In this document: one piece after another, positions 24,915-33,800 of the stretch
Numbering within the stretch: position 1 is the stretch's first letter
Layout: each line of letters starts with the position of its first letter
Source: an uncultured Flavobacterium sp.
GTDB taxonomy: Bacteria > Bacteroidota > Bacteroidia > Flavobacteriales > Flavobacteriaceae
Assembly (NCBI RefSeq): GCF_963422545.1
Contig: NZ_OY730247.1
Location: forward strand, 1-43,781
Direction: 5' to 3'
DNA: 43,781 bases
The notes under the pieces: model-generated
What the model was told of the DNA's origin: nothing
Databases searched by the model: none
The model's input: only the letters and a program-made list of their open reading frames with translations
Program-made: the position numbers and the translations under genes

Positions 24915-25821
24915 TATTACGTATAAAATAAGTACTTTGAGAGCTGCAACGGCAACAGCAATTGTAAAAGTTAGTAAACAGGAAACAATTGATGCTGTGG
25001 TGAATAATTTGGTTCCGAAAGGGAATGTGTTTGAAATGGCGAAAACAGCAGGATTATTTGCCGTAAAAAACACGCATTTATCGATTCCGGATTGTCACCC
25101 GATTCCAATTGAATTTACTTCAGTAGAATATAAAATTGAAGGTTTGGAAATTCAGATTATCTTCAATGTAAAAACCGTTTACAAAACCGGAGTTGAGGTT
25201 GAGGCTATGCACGGCGCTTCGATTGTTGCACTGACGATGTATGATATGCTGAAGCCAATTGATAAAGAAATTGAAATTTCGACGATTAAATTGATCAATA
25301 AAGAAGGCGGAAAATCTTCTTTCAAAAATAAATTTCCAAACACAATAAAAGCAGCAGTTTTTGTTTGTTCTGATTCTATTTTTGCGGGCGATAAAGAAGA
25401 TCGTTCCGGAAAAGTAATAGTAGAGAAACTGAATAATTGCGGCGTTGAGACGGCACATTATGAAATTATTCCTGATGAAATTGATATCATTCAGGAAAGA
25501 ACGAAGGCTTTCGCCAAAGAAAATCAGTTGGTAATTTTTACGGGAGGAACCGGATTATCGCCAAGAGATGTAACGCCTGAAGCTTTGTCGCCAATATTAG
25601 AAAGCAGAATTCCCGGAATTGAAGAAGCAATTCGTGATTACGGACAACAAAGAATGCCGTATGCAATGCTTTCAAGAACAGTTGCAGGAACTTTGGGCAA
25701 AAGTTTAGTTTTGGCATTGCCAGGATCAACAAATGGAGCCAGAGAATCTATGGATGCTGTTTTTCCGCATCTGTTACACGTTTTTCATATTTTAAAAGGA
25801 AAAAATCATGACACCCTCTAA
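24907..25821 (+). CDS. moaCB: Bifunctional Moco biosynthesis protein MoaC/MoaB fusion
   Basis: I choose ATG 24907 (MVDITYKIS), which overlaps moaE by 8 bp; an ATG 63 bases further upstream in this frame only adds residues that overlap moaE in another frame. The 304-residue protein has MoaC first (about 1-150: LRAATATAIV, THLSIPDCHPIPIE, MHGASIVALTMYDMLKPID), which closes the cPMP ring together with MoaA, then a MoaB/Mog domain (about 155-304: SDSIFAGDKEDRSG, FTGGTGLSPRDVTPEA), which adenylylates molybdopterin. Such fusions are known in Bacteroidota and some other bacteria. It ends 14 bp inside moaA. Confidence 0.94.
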   Translation: MVDITYKISTLRAATATAIVKVSKQETIDAVVNNLVPKGNVFEMAKTAGLFAVKNTHLSIPDCHPIPIEFTSVEYKIEGLEIQIIFNVKTVYKTGVEVEAMHGASIVALTMYDMLKPIDKEIEISTIKLINKEGGKSSFKNKFPNTIKAAVFVCSDSIFAGDKEDRSGKVIVEKLNNCGVETAHYEIIPDEIDIIQERTKAFAKENQLVIFTGGTGLSPRDVTPEALSPILESRIPGIEEAIRDYGQQRMPYAMLSRTVAGTLGKSLVLALPGSTNGARESMDAVFPHLLHVFHILKGKNHDTL

Positions 25822-26815
25822 AACCATTTTAACGGATGATTTTGGGCGAAAACACAATTACTTGCGTATTTCGTTGTTAGAGAAATGCAATTTGCGTTGT
25901 ACGTATTGCATGCCTGCTGACGGAATTGTATTGTCTCCAAAAGCCAGTTTAATGACGGCTGATGAGATTTTTGCATTAGCTCAAATCTTCGTAGAAAATG
26001 GCGTTAATAAAATAAGATTAACAGGTGGAGAACCTTTATTAAGAAAGGATTTTCCGGAGATTGTTTCGAAATTATCTACTTTAGAAACATCTCTTTCAAT
26101 AACTACAAACGGTATTTTAATTGATCGTCATATTGACGTTTTAAAGCAATATAAAATCAAAAAAATCAATTTGAGTTTAGATACTTTAATTGCATCTAAA
26201 TTTCATTCGGTAACACTTAGAGATCAATTTAATAAAGTAATTGACAATTTGCATTTATTGCTGAACAATGATTTTCAGGTAAAAGTAAATGTGGTTTTGA
26301 TGAAGGGTTTCAATGAAAATGAAATCATAGACTTTATCAAATTAACCCAATTTTTGCCTATTTCGATTCGTTTTATTGAGTTTATGCCTTTTGCCGGAAA
26401 CGAGTGGGACAGAAGTAAAATGGTTACTCAAAACGAAATTTTATCAGAGTTAGCAGCTTCATTTTCATCTGAAGAAATTTTGAAGCTGGAAGACGAAAAA
26501 AATTTCACGGCAAGAACCTATAAAATAAAAGGCTTTCAGGGAGATTTTGGAATTATAAGTTCGATTACAAATCCATTTTGTGATGGCTGCAACAGAATCC
26601 GCCTGACGGCAAATGGAAAAATTAAAAATTGTCTTTTCTCCCATTCTGAAACTGATTTGCTGACGCCTTTTAGAAATGGCGAATCAATTACAGATTTGAT
26701 TTCAGAATCAATCAAAAGTAAAAAGAAAGTCAGATCAGGAATGGTTACCATTGAAGAAATGGATGATCCAAAACTTCATTTTGATAATCGCAGTATGATT
26801 GCGATTGGGGGGTAA
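25808..26815 (+). CDS. moaA: GTP 3',8-cyclase MoaA
   Basis: The 335-residue radical-SAM enzyme carries C27, C31 and C34 in EKCNLRCTYCMP and a second Fe-S site in the C-terminal NPFCDGCNRIRLTANGKIKNC, as well as the essential C-terminal GG (IAIGG). KIRLTGGEPLLRKD is the SAM-binding GGEP segment. It rearranges GTP for the first Moco step. It overlaps moaCB by 14 bp and is the last gene of the operon, followed by two hairpin elements. Confidence 0.96.
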   Translation: MTPSKTILTDDFGRKHNYLRISLLEKCNLRCTYCMPADGIVLSPKASLMTADEIFALAQIFVENGVNKIRLTGGEPLLRKDFPEIVSKLSTLETSLSITTNGILIDRHIDVLKQYKIKKINLSLDTLIASKFHSVTLRDQFNKVIDNLHLLLNNDFQVKVNVVLMKGFNENEIIDFIKLTQFLPISIRFIEFMPFAGNEWDRSKMVTQNEILSELAASFSSEEILKLEDEKNFTARTYKIKGFQGDFGIISSITNPFCDGCNRIRLTANGKIKNCLFSHSETDLLTPFRNGESITDLISESIKSKKKVRSGMVTIEEMDDPKLHFDNRSMIAIGG

Positions 26816-26828
26816 GGTTCTAGAGAAT

Positions 26829-26857
26829 CTTTGTTAAAGTTTTAAACTTTGACAAAG
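26829..26857 (+). terminator. Palindromic hairpin after moaA
   Basis: CTTTGTTAAAGTTT and AAACTTTGACAAAG form a 14-bp stem with one G-T pair and almost no loop, 13 bases past the moaA stop. There is no clean T-run, so termination efficiency is uncertain; it may be another dispersed repeat. Confidence 0.45.
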
Positions 26858-26878
26858 ATATTTACATACAGATTGTCC

Positions 26879-26953
26879 TTGCGAGGAACGAAGCAATCTC
26901 ACTATTATGAGCAACGTCACTTATTGTTAGTGTGGTTGCTTCGTTCCTCGCAA
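26879..26953. repeat. Dispersed inverted repeat with TTGCGAGGAACGAAGCAA arms
   Basis: Perfect 18-bp arms at 26879-26896 and 26936-26953 extend inward with two mismatches to 26 bp each (26879-26904 and 26928-26953). The motif is one I recall as recurrent in spacers of many bacterial genomes. It can fold into a 75-nt hairpin at the 3' end of the moaA transcript. Confidence 0.75.
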
Positions 26954-26970
26954 TGACTCGTTGAAGCATA

Positions 26971-27005
26971 AAAAAAAGGTTCAACTTTACTAAAGTCAAA
27001 CCTTT
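26971..27005 (-). terminator. Intrinsic terminator of the Lys/Ala-rich gene
   Basis: On the minus strand AAAGGTT-TGACTTT pairs with AAAGTTG-AACCTTT, with two wobble pairs, and is followed by a run of seven or more T. It lies eight bases after the stop codon of the Lys/Ala-rich gene. Confidence 0.8.
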
Positions 27006-27012
27006 CTAATAA

Positions 27013-27627
27013 TTATTTTTTCTTTTTAGCTTTTGCCTTTTTTTGAGCTTTAGCTTTCTTTTTAGCTATTTTTTTTGCTTTCGCTTTGTCTTTCGCTTTT
27101 TTAGCTTTTTCTTTTTTCTTAGCAGCAGCTTTTTGTTTAGCTTTTTTGGCTTTTTCTTTTTTCTTGTCGTTTTTCGCCTTTTCTTTTTTCTTAGCTAATT
27201 TCTTTTTCTCTTTTTCTTTGTCTTTGTCGCTCACTTTTTTCTTCTTTTTATCTGTTGATTTATCTTTTTTATTTTCTCCTGTTGTTTCAATTACGACATC
27301 AGTTTTACTTTCAGATGTCACTTCTGCCTTTTCCTCTTTGATAATAACTTTTGGAGTTGTTGGTTCTTTTGGTTTTTCAGCAGCAGCCGGAGTAACTTTT
27401 CTTGCCGGAGCAGTTCTTGTTCTTTTAATTGGAGTAGTTGTAGTACTTTTTACTGTAGCGGTCGGAGTCGTTTTTACTGCGGCCGTTGGAGTTTTTTTTA
27501 CGGCTGCAGCAGAAGTTTTTTTTACTGGTGCAGGTTTTTGTGCAGTTTGCTCTGGTGGTGTAGTTGGTTCTACAGGTGCAGTTACAGGAGTTTCCTCAGC
27601 ACTGTTTTCTGTTGTTGGCTTTATCAT
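27013..27627 (-). CDS. Lysine/alanine-rich, histone H1-like protein
   Basis: The 204-residue protein is low complexity throughout. Residues 1-100 are rich in Pro, Thr, Ala and Val with spaced Lys (KKTPTAAVK-type units), about 100-125 are acidic-mixed, and the last 75 residues are almost all Lys and Ala (KKKEKAKKAKDKAKAKK) and end in KKKK. Such tails resemble eukaryotic H1 and bacterial nucleoid proteins of the AlgP/HctB/H1-like kind and probably bind DNA or RNA. It has its own terminator. The plus-strand ORF of similar span is its antisense shadow, poor in charged residues. A DNA-compaction role is inference. Confidence 0.75.
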   Translation of the reverse strand: MIKPTTENSAEETPVTAPVEPTTPPEQTAQKPAPVKKTSAAAVKKTPTAAVKTTPTATVKSTTTTPIKRTRTAPARKVTPAAAEKPKEPTTPKVIIKEEKAEVTSESKTDVVIETTGENKKDKSTDKKKKKVSDKDKEKEKKKLAKKKEKAKNDKKKEKAKKAKQKAAAKKKEKAKKAKDKAKAKKIAKKKAKAQKKAKAKKKK

Positions 27628-27990
27628 ATCTTACAATTTTTATTAATAAAAAATATTATACAATTAATTAATTTTCATGAAGTTGTAATTGAATATTAAT
27701 AAATTGTTAATTATTAGTTACGTAAATGTAAGTAATAAAAAACTATTTCAATGTTAAGTTTTTCTTTAAATAATATATTTAAATGTTTGATTTGTAGCTT
27801 TTTAATTTTTGTGTAAAATTTAAAAATTAAAATTTCTTAACAATTCCGCTGACGAAAAAATGGATTAATCCTAATAATTATTGTTTTTTTCAAGTAAACA
27901 AAATGAAAAATTGAAAAAAACAGAAATAAATTATGATTATTATATGTGCACTTATTATATTTGTACTTATTAATTTTAATTTTTAAAAAT
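27628..27990. other. AT-rich spacer upstream of the Lys/Ala-rich gene and the SRPBCC operon
   Basis: It should contain two divergent promoters. The right side has TATATTTG (27956-27963) without a TTG partner, flanked by direct repeats CACTTATTA (27949-27957) and TACTTATTA (27965-27973), and GTGCAC at 27946-27951. Nothing else stands out. Confidence 0.5.
27956..27973 (+). promoter_or_regulatory. Promoter with ACTTATTA direct repeats before the SRPBCC-EVE-MarR operon
   Basis: TATATTTG (27956-27963) fits the -7 element. ACTTATTA occurs on both sides, 16 bp apart, which could be a site for the MarR protein encoded two genes downstream. The promoter position rules out a start at 27946 and supports ATG 27991. 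Confidence 0.4.
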
Positions 27991-28410
27991 ATGTGGTCAA
28001 GATCTCATTCAATAACAACAAAAAAGGTTACCAAAGAACAAATGTGGAATCTTTTTGCAGATGTAAATAATTGGCATACTTGGGATACAGGTATCGAATA
28101 TGCCAAATTAGAAGGTAACTTTGAAAAAGGAAATCATTTTTTACTAAGACCAAAAGGCGGTCCGAATGTAAAAGTGGAATTATTGGAAGTTGTAGAAAAT
28201 AAAAGATTTCTGGACGTGACTAATTTTCCTTTAGCCAAAATGTATGATGAACATTTATTTGAAGAAACTCTGGATGGATTGAAGATTACCAATATTATAA
28301 CCGTAAAAGGATTATTGGGTTTTCTTTGGGTAAAACTAGTAGCTAAAAAAATCGTTGATGCTTTACCCGTTGATGTTCAAGAACAAATTAAAGCGGCATC
28401 TAAATTATGA
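27991..28410 (+). CDS. SRPBCC (START/polyketide cyclase-like) domain protein
   Basis: I take ATG 27991 (MWSRSHSITTKKVTKEQMW), as the ATG 45 bases upstream lies before the -7 promoter element. The 139-residue protein has the SRPBCC pattern of an N-terminal strand followed by VTKEQMWNLFADVNNWHTWDTGIEYAKLEG split over two helices, then a seven-strand sheet and a long C-terminal helix. These proteins form a hydrophobic cup for small ligands. The ligand is unknown. Its stop overlaps the next start by 4 bp (ATGA). Confidence 0.82.
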   Translation: MWSRSHSITTKKVTKEQMWNLFADVNNWHTWDTGIEYAKLEGNFEKGNHFLLRPKGGPNVKVELLEVVENKRFLDVTNFPLAKMYDEHLFEETLDGLKITNIITVKGLLGFLWVKLVAKKIVDALPVDVQEQIKAASKL

Positions 28411-28856
28411 GAGCAAAAAAATACTGGATAGCGACAATCTCAAAAGAACACGCACAAAGGGCTATAAATGGCAACTTTATTCAGGTTTGTCACGGAAAAG
28501 AAGGGCCGTTGAAAAGAATGCAAAAAGAAGATTGCTTACTGATTTATTCCTCTAAAGTAACTATGGAAGGTGGTGAAAAGTGTCAGGCATTTACGGCTCT
28601 GGGAAAAGTTATTGATGATGAAGTTTACTCCTTTCAGATGACTGAAAAATTTATACCTTATAGAAGAAATATTCAATTTGTAGAATGTAATGAGGTTTCA
28701 ATAATTCCGTTAATTGAAAATCTTGAATTTATACCCAACAAAAAGTTGTGGGGATATCCGTTTCGTTATGGTTTCTTTGAAATCAACGAAAATGATTTTA
28801 ACTTTATAACTTCAAAAATGATTTCTAAAGCAGGCGTTGTTGGCAATTTACAATAA
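28407..28856 (+). CDS. EVE domain-containing protein
   Basis: The 149-residue protein matches the EVE (PUA-like) fold: KYWIATISKEHAQRAINGNFIQVCHGKEGPLKRM across the first 40 residues, LIYSS, FTALGKVID, IPYRRNIQF and a C-terminal LWGYPFRYGFFEI. EVE domains bind modified bases in RNA or DNA. In this operon it is translationally coupled to the SRPBCC gene (4-bp ATGA overlap) and precedes a MarR regulator by 12 bp. It is not near any restriction system. The ligand is unknown. Confidence 0.85.
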   Translation: MRAKKYWIATISKEHAQRAINGNFIQVCHGKEGPLKRMQKEDCLLIYSSKVTMEGGEKCQAFTALGKVIDDEVYSFQMTEKFIPYRRNIQFVECNEVSIIPLIENLEFIPNKKLWGYPFRYGFFEINENDFNFITSKMISKAGVVGNLQ

Positions 28857-28868
28857 AGAAAGTAAAAA

Positions 28869-29327
28869 ATGAGTACATCAGAAGATAATACATTTAGTGT
28901 TGAAAAACCAGAAGATAGTTCAGGTTTTTTGTTGTGGCAAGTAACCAATCTTTGGCAGCGCGAAATCAAAAAAGCATTAGAACAATACAATTTAACACAT
29001 TCACAGTTTGTCTTGATGGCAAGTATACATTGGCTTACGCTTCATCAGCAAGAAGTTACACAAATTATACTTTCGGCACACACTAAAATTGACCCAATGA
29101 CTACTTCGACGGTTTTAAGAACTTTGCAACAAAAAAAACTCATACAAAGGCAAGAACATCCCACAGACACAAGAGCGAAAGTCGTTGTGCTTACCAATGA
29201 AGGAAAAGAAATCACGAAGAAGGCTATTGTAACCGTAGAAAGTTTTGATAAAAAATTCTTTTCTGTTATCGGAGTAAAAACAAAAGATTTGAATCAAAAT
29301 TTGATTGCATTATTAGATCAGAAGTAA
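28869..29327 (+). CDS. MarR family transcriptional regulator
   Basis: The 152-residue protein has the MarR winged helix: LWQVTNLWQREIKKALEQYNLTHSQ dimer helices up to about residue 45, a recognition region KIDPMTTSTVLRTLQQKKLI (about 77-96) and the beta wing RQEHPTDTRAKVVVLT with the conserved D-x-R. It would bind a palindromic operator and release on ligand binding. It is the last gene of a three-gene operon with SRPBCC and EVE proteins and likely controls that operon. The ligand is unknown. Confidence 0.92.
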   Translation: MSTSEDNTFSVEKPEDSSGFLLWQVTNLWQREIKKALEQYNLTHSQFVLMASIHWLTLHQQEVTQIILSAHTKIDPMTTSTVLRTLQQKKLIQRQEHPTDTRAKVVVLTNEGKEITKKAIVTVESFDKKFFSVIGVKTKDLNQNLIALLDQK

Positions 29328-29381
29328 ATTTTTTCTCAATTCTGCCCAACATATTTTATTGTCATGCCGGCGAAGTTGAAA

Positions 29382-30812
29382 CTAATTCACTAAGATTTCT
29401 AAAATCTTAAAATTACTCTTTGGAGATTCGCATAGCGGACAACAGTAGGTTTCAGGTAAATCAGTAAATAAAATTCCTTTAGGAATACCTTGACTTTCAT
29501 CTCCGTATTCAGATTTATAAAGCGTTAAACACTCCTGACATTGGTAAATATCCAATTGTGTTTTTTCTTTTTTCTGTGAATTTTCTACTGGTTCCGGAAT
29601 AGAATTTCCTAGTTCATCAAAATATTTTCGGCTTAATTCAATTAAGATTGTTGGCAGCTCAAGTTTGTCAATATCTTGAGAATGCACAATATATTCTCGT
29701 GTATTTGGGTCGAAATTCTTCGCATATAACACATTATAAGTATCTCGAATTTTAATGGATTCTAAAGCAGCAGGAAGTTCATTTTTTTCAATTACGATAG
29801 AAGTAAAATAATGTCCGTCGCGATTGTATTCGGATATTCCGAAATTCAATCCGTAAGTGCTAATGTCAAATTGGTCGAGCGTTCGAACCAGAAAAGTTTT
29901 CAAATTTAAAGCCCATTCCATTGCAACAGGTAAATGCCAGTTAAGTTCTAACAGTGAATGGCGAACGTTGATTCCTCTTTTGCCTAAGAATTTTTCCCAT
30001 TCCAGTTTTCGGTCCTTTGGAATTCCTTTTATAATAAACGATTTCCAGGGCGTGATGCATATTTTTCCAATTTTACAATCAAAACACAAATCGCACATCT
30101 CTTTCAGGAAATCCAGATCATACAAATTATTTCTCCAATACAATCCAAGCCAGTATTGATCAATTCCCATTCTGTTCATGCCTTCATAATACGGAAATGG
30201 ATAAAACGGAACATTTAAAGGTTTGTCAATTGTTCTGTTATTAGTGTCTAAAGATTCGCTGACCAAACTGAAAAGTACATCAATATCAAGAGATTCGTCG
30301 TTTGTGATTTTCTCGATTTCATAATAAAACTTTGCAATATCCCAGCTGTAAATTAAAACCGGATAAACTTCCATGCGATCCCATTTTGGTAAACGAATGT
30401 ACAAGTACCAATAATCTTCGTGTTCTGAAGCAATAAAATTTAGATGACCTGTAAACAGCGGAACCAATTGCTGCTTTGGGTCGTTTATGTTGACTTTTAG
30501 TTTTGGCTGTTCTTTAAATTGCTCTAAAACATATAAAAACTTGTTTCCGGTTAACCAGTTGGTATTTCTGAAAATGTCCGTAGAAACATAAGAAGAAACG
30601 ATATTATTGCCGCTTTTTTCATTTGGAAATACAAAATGATGTTTGCCTATTTTTTCTTTATCCAAAGATTTTAACCCTTTTGGGAAAATAATATCCTGTC
30701 TTGAACCAAAGGAAATAGAATCTAAACCCTGATCCATAGCAATATTAACTACTTCTCGCAATTCTCCCGGCGAAATAACGCCTCCTTTTACTATTAATCT
30801 TGTCAATTCCAT
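29382..30812 (-). CDS. Rubredoxin-domain protein with nitrite/sulfite-reductase-like half-domains
   Basis: The 476-residue protein ends in a rubredoxin domain (about 420-470) with C425xxC428 and C458xxC461. The N-terminal part looks like the ferredoxin-like half-domains of siroheme nitrite/sulfite reductases: GGVISPGELREVVNIAM...SRQDI (11-40) and a second copy near 225-265 (KEMCDLCFDCKIGKICITPW). The siroheme/4Fe-4S signatures (CxxxxxC and CxxxC spaced as in NirA/NirB) are not visible, although C240, C243, C246 and C252 form a local cluster. It follows the nitrate reductase gene in the same direction. It could carry electrons for nitrate or nitrite reduction or be a divergent reductase; I cannot decide. 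Confidence is high for rubredoxin, moderate for the rest. Confidence 0.75.
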   Translation of the reverse strand: MELTRLIVKGGVISPGELREVVNIAMDQGLDSISFGSRQDIIFPKGLKSLDKEKIGKHHFVFPNEKSGNNIVSSYVSTDIFRNTNWLTGNKFLYVLEQFKEQPKLKVNINDPKQQLVPLFTGHLNFIASEHEDYWYLYIRLPKWDRMEVYPVLIYSWDIAKFYYEIEKITNDESLDIDVLFSLVSESLDTNNRTIDKPLNVPFYPFPYYEGMNRMGIDQYWLGLYWRNNLYDLDFLKEMCDLCFDCKIGKICITPWKSFIIKGIPKDRKLEWEKFLGKRGINVRHSLLELNWHLPVAMEWALNLKTFLVRTLDQFDISTYGLNFGISEYNRDGHYFTSIVIEKNELPAALESIKIRDTYNVLYAKNFDPNTREYIVHSQDIDKLELPTILIELSRKYFDELGNSIPEPVENSQKKEKTQLDIYQCQECLTLYKSEYGDESQGIPKGILFTDLPETYCCPLCESPKSNFKILEILVN

Positions 30813-30814
30813 TT

Positions 30815-30899
30815 TTCTTAGTTTTCAGTTTTCAGTCTCAGTATTCAGTCACAGTATTCAGTCTCAGTTTGCACTGAAAACTGCGACTGCGACTGAAAA
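30815..30899. repeat. Degenerate TTCAGTC/CAGTATTCAGTC tandem repeats
   Basis: The spacer between the rubredoxin and nitrate reductase genes contains repeated TTTTCAGT, CTCAGTATTCAGTC and, at its right end, the complementary ACTGAAAACTGCGACTG. The two halves can fold together. The units are short and irregular, so this is not a CRISPR array. Confidence 0.6.
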
Positions 30900-33800
30900 C
30901 TATTTACACTTCGCCAATATCTCTTTAACCTCTGTTTTGCAACTTCCGCAGCCTAATCCGGCTCCTGTGTTTTTGCATAAATCCGTGAAATCCGTTACGC
31001 CGCTTTTAATGGTTTCCTCAATATTTCCGACTCCAACCTGACTGCAGGAACAAACGAGTTTACCTAAGACAGGTTTTGCATTTGAACTTCCTCTTAACAG
31101 TGAATTTCGTTTGTCTGATAATTCGATTTTGCTTTCGATCATCGTTTTAAATTCGGCAAACTCATTTTTGTCTCCCATTAAAATCGCTCCAACAAGCAAA
31201 TCATCTTTTACGATACATTTTTTGTAATAGCGTTTTTTCAGATCGGCAAAGACAATTTCTTCGTACGAATCATCATTTTCCGGAATTTCAATATCGCCTA
31301 TACTGCATAAATTAATATCTTCTAGTTTTAGGATATTCATTAAAATAGAACCTTTGTAATAACTGCTGATATCGCCAGCCATAAAATTGGCAAGAATATC
31401 GGCTTGTTCTTCGGCAGCAGAAGTGATTCCGAATAATTTATTGTTGAATTCGGCTATTTCGCCAATAGCATAAATATCGGGATTTGATGATTGCAGGTAT
31501 TGATTTACTTTTACACCACGACCGCAGGCAAGACCAGTTTCGCGTGCCATTTCTATATTTGGAATTGTTCCAATAGTGTAAACAATTGCATTTGCGGTAA
31601 TTATTCGGCCACTTTTCAGTGCAATTTCTATCTCATTTGGATTATCAGTTTCAAAAACGGTACTAACTTCATTATCAAAATAAATCGGTATATCACGAAG
31701 CTGAACTTCCTCAGCCAATAATTTACTTGAAACTAAATCTAACTGGCGCTCCATCAATCGGGAAGCCCTTTGAACTATAGTTGTTTTTACTTTTTTATGT
31801 TTTAATGCGGCAGCCAATTCCAAACCTAATAAACCTCCGCCAATAATTACAACATGTTGCTCTTCGGGTGGTAAATTAGTGCTGTCAAGATGTTTTTTTA
31901 AACGGTCAGCATCTTCTTTTCTTCTAACGGTAAATCGTCCGGGCAAATGTAACTGAGCATTTTCAGGAACAAAAGGACGGCTTCCGGTTGCCATAATTAA
32001 TGAATCGTAAGTATGTATTTCACCAAGGTTATCCGTTATTATTTTTTCATTAGTATTTATTTTTTCAATCGCCACGCCTGCTTTCATGGTAATTTTTAGC
32101 TTACTTAAAGCTTCTCCATCTTTAACTTTTAAGAGCTGTTCCCATGTAAATTCGCCTGTCATATATTCCGGAAGCAAAACACGATTGTAAAATGGATTTA
32201 CTTCATTCGAGAAAACAATAATTTCGTCAGTCGAATTGAATTCGCGATAATTCTGAATGAACCTGAAAGAGGCTGCTCCGGCGCCAATAATGGCAATTTT
32301 TTGAAAAGGTTTTACATACTTGGCAATGGCAACTGTAGTATATTTAAAATCAGGTTCTTTTGAAACGGGATCGACAACTGTATTGGTTAAATTGTTGGTT
32401 CGGTTCAAGTCATTTTCGAGTTGTTTTCCCCAATGCATCGGTAGAAAAACGACTTTTTCTTTTATAGAATCAGTCACTTTTGCTTTTACGCGAACTTCTC
32501 CGTTTTTGCTGGAAACCGTAACGATGTCTCCATTTTTAATATCATTTTTATAAGCATCAATTGGGTTGATTTCTAAAACGGGACTAGGTGTGTGCGTCAT
32601 TAACCTCGACACTTTTCCGGTTTTGGTCATCGTATGCCATTGATCACGAACTCTTCCGGTTGTTAATATAAACGGGAATTGCGGACTTGGCTGTTCCGAA
32701 GTATTTTCAATGGCCGTTGGTAAATTGAAAATTGCTTTTTGCGATGGCGTATAGAATTTTTTATCGGTAAATAGGCGAGGAGTTCCGGGATGTCCGTAAT
32801 CAGGAACCGGCCATTGAAAAGTTCCTTCGTTTTTTAGACGATTATAATTTAGGAACGAAATATCGATATTGGTATTTTTAGTGAGCGCACAATGTTCTTT
32901 GTAAATTTCTTCGGCACTATTAAAATTAAAACCGTTGAAATTCATTTTTTTAGCAAAGCGAATTAAAATCTCGATATCCGGAAGCGCTTCTCCGGGCGCA
33001 TTAATTCCTTTAGGCAAATAAGAAATTCGGCGTTCAGAGTTTGTCATTGTGCCTTCTTTTTCTAACCAGCCTGCAGCGGGCAATAATAAATCGGCATATT
33101 TTGATGTATCTGCATTATGCGAAATATCCTGAACCACTACAAATTTTGCATTTTGCAGCGCTTTTTCAATACGGCGCGAATCGGGTAAACTTACCATCGG
33201 ATTGGTACAGATAATCCAGACGGCTTTCATTTTTCCGGATTCTAAGGCTTCAAACATTTCGGTTGCTGTTAAACCCGGTTTATCCGAAATAGAATCAACG
33301 CCCCAAAAATCAGCGACTTCTTTGCGATGTTCAGGATTTGCGATGTCTTTGTGTGCAGCGAGTAAAGTTGCCATTCCGCCCACTTCACGTCCGCCCATTG
33401 CGTTGGGTTGTCCGGTTAATGAAAAAGGTCCTGAACCCGGTTTACCAATTTGTCCCGTTAATAAAGATAAATTTAGTAAAGCGGTGTTTTTATCAACACC
33501 AACAGCACTTTGATTTAATCCCATTGCCCAAAGCGAAATAAATCCTTTGGCTTTGCCAATAATATCTGCGGCAAGTTTAATATCATTTACCGAAATTCCG
33601 CAAAGTTTAGAAGCTTTTTCTAATGAAGTTCCTAGAACTAAGTTTTTGTATTCTTTGAAATTTTCGGCATTATTCTTAACAAAATCATGATCTACGTAGC
33701 CTTTTTCGATAATGCGTTTTGCGATTGCATGATATAAAATAATATCAGATCCAGGAATAATTTGCAGATGTAAATCGGCGAAAGCTGCCGTATCTGTTCG

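Noticed and set aside
27086..27646. Plus-strand ORF of 186 codons opposite the Lys/Ala-rich gene
   Set aside because: It is Phe/Leu/Val-rich only because it is the complement of Lys/Ala codons; the minus-strand gene has a proper terminator.
30815..30899. Possible CRISPR-like array between the rubredoxin and nitrate reductase genes
   Set aside because: Units are 8-14 bases, irregular and without spacers of constant length; no cas genes nearby.
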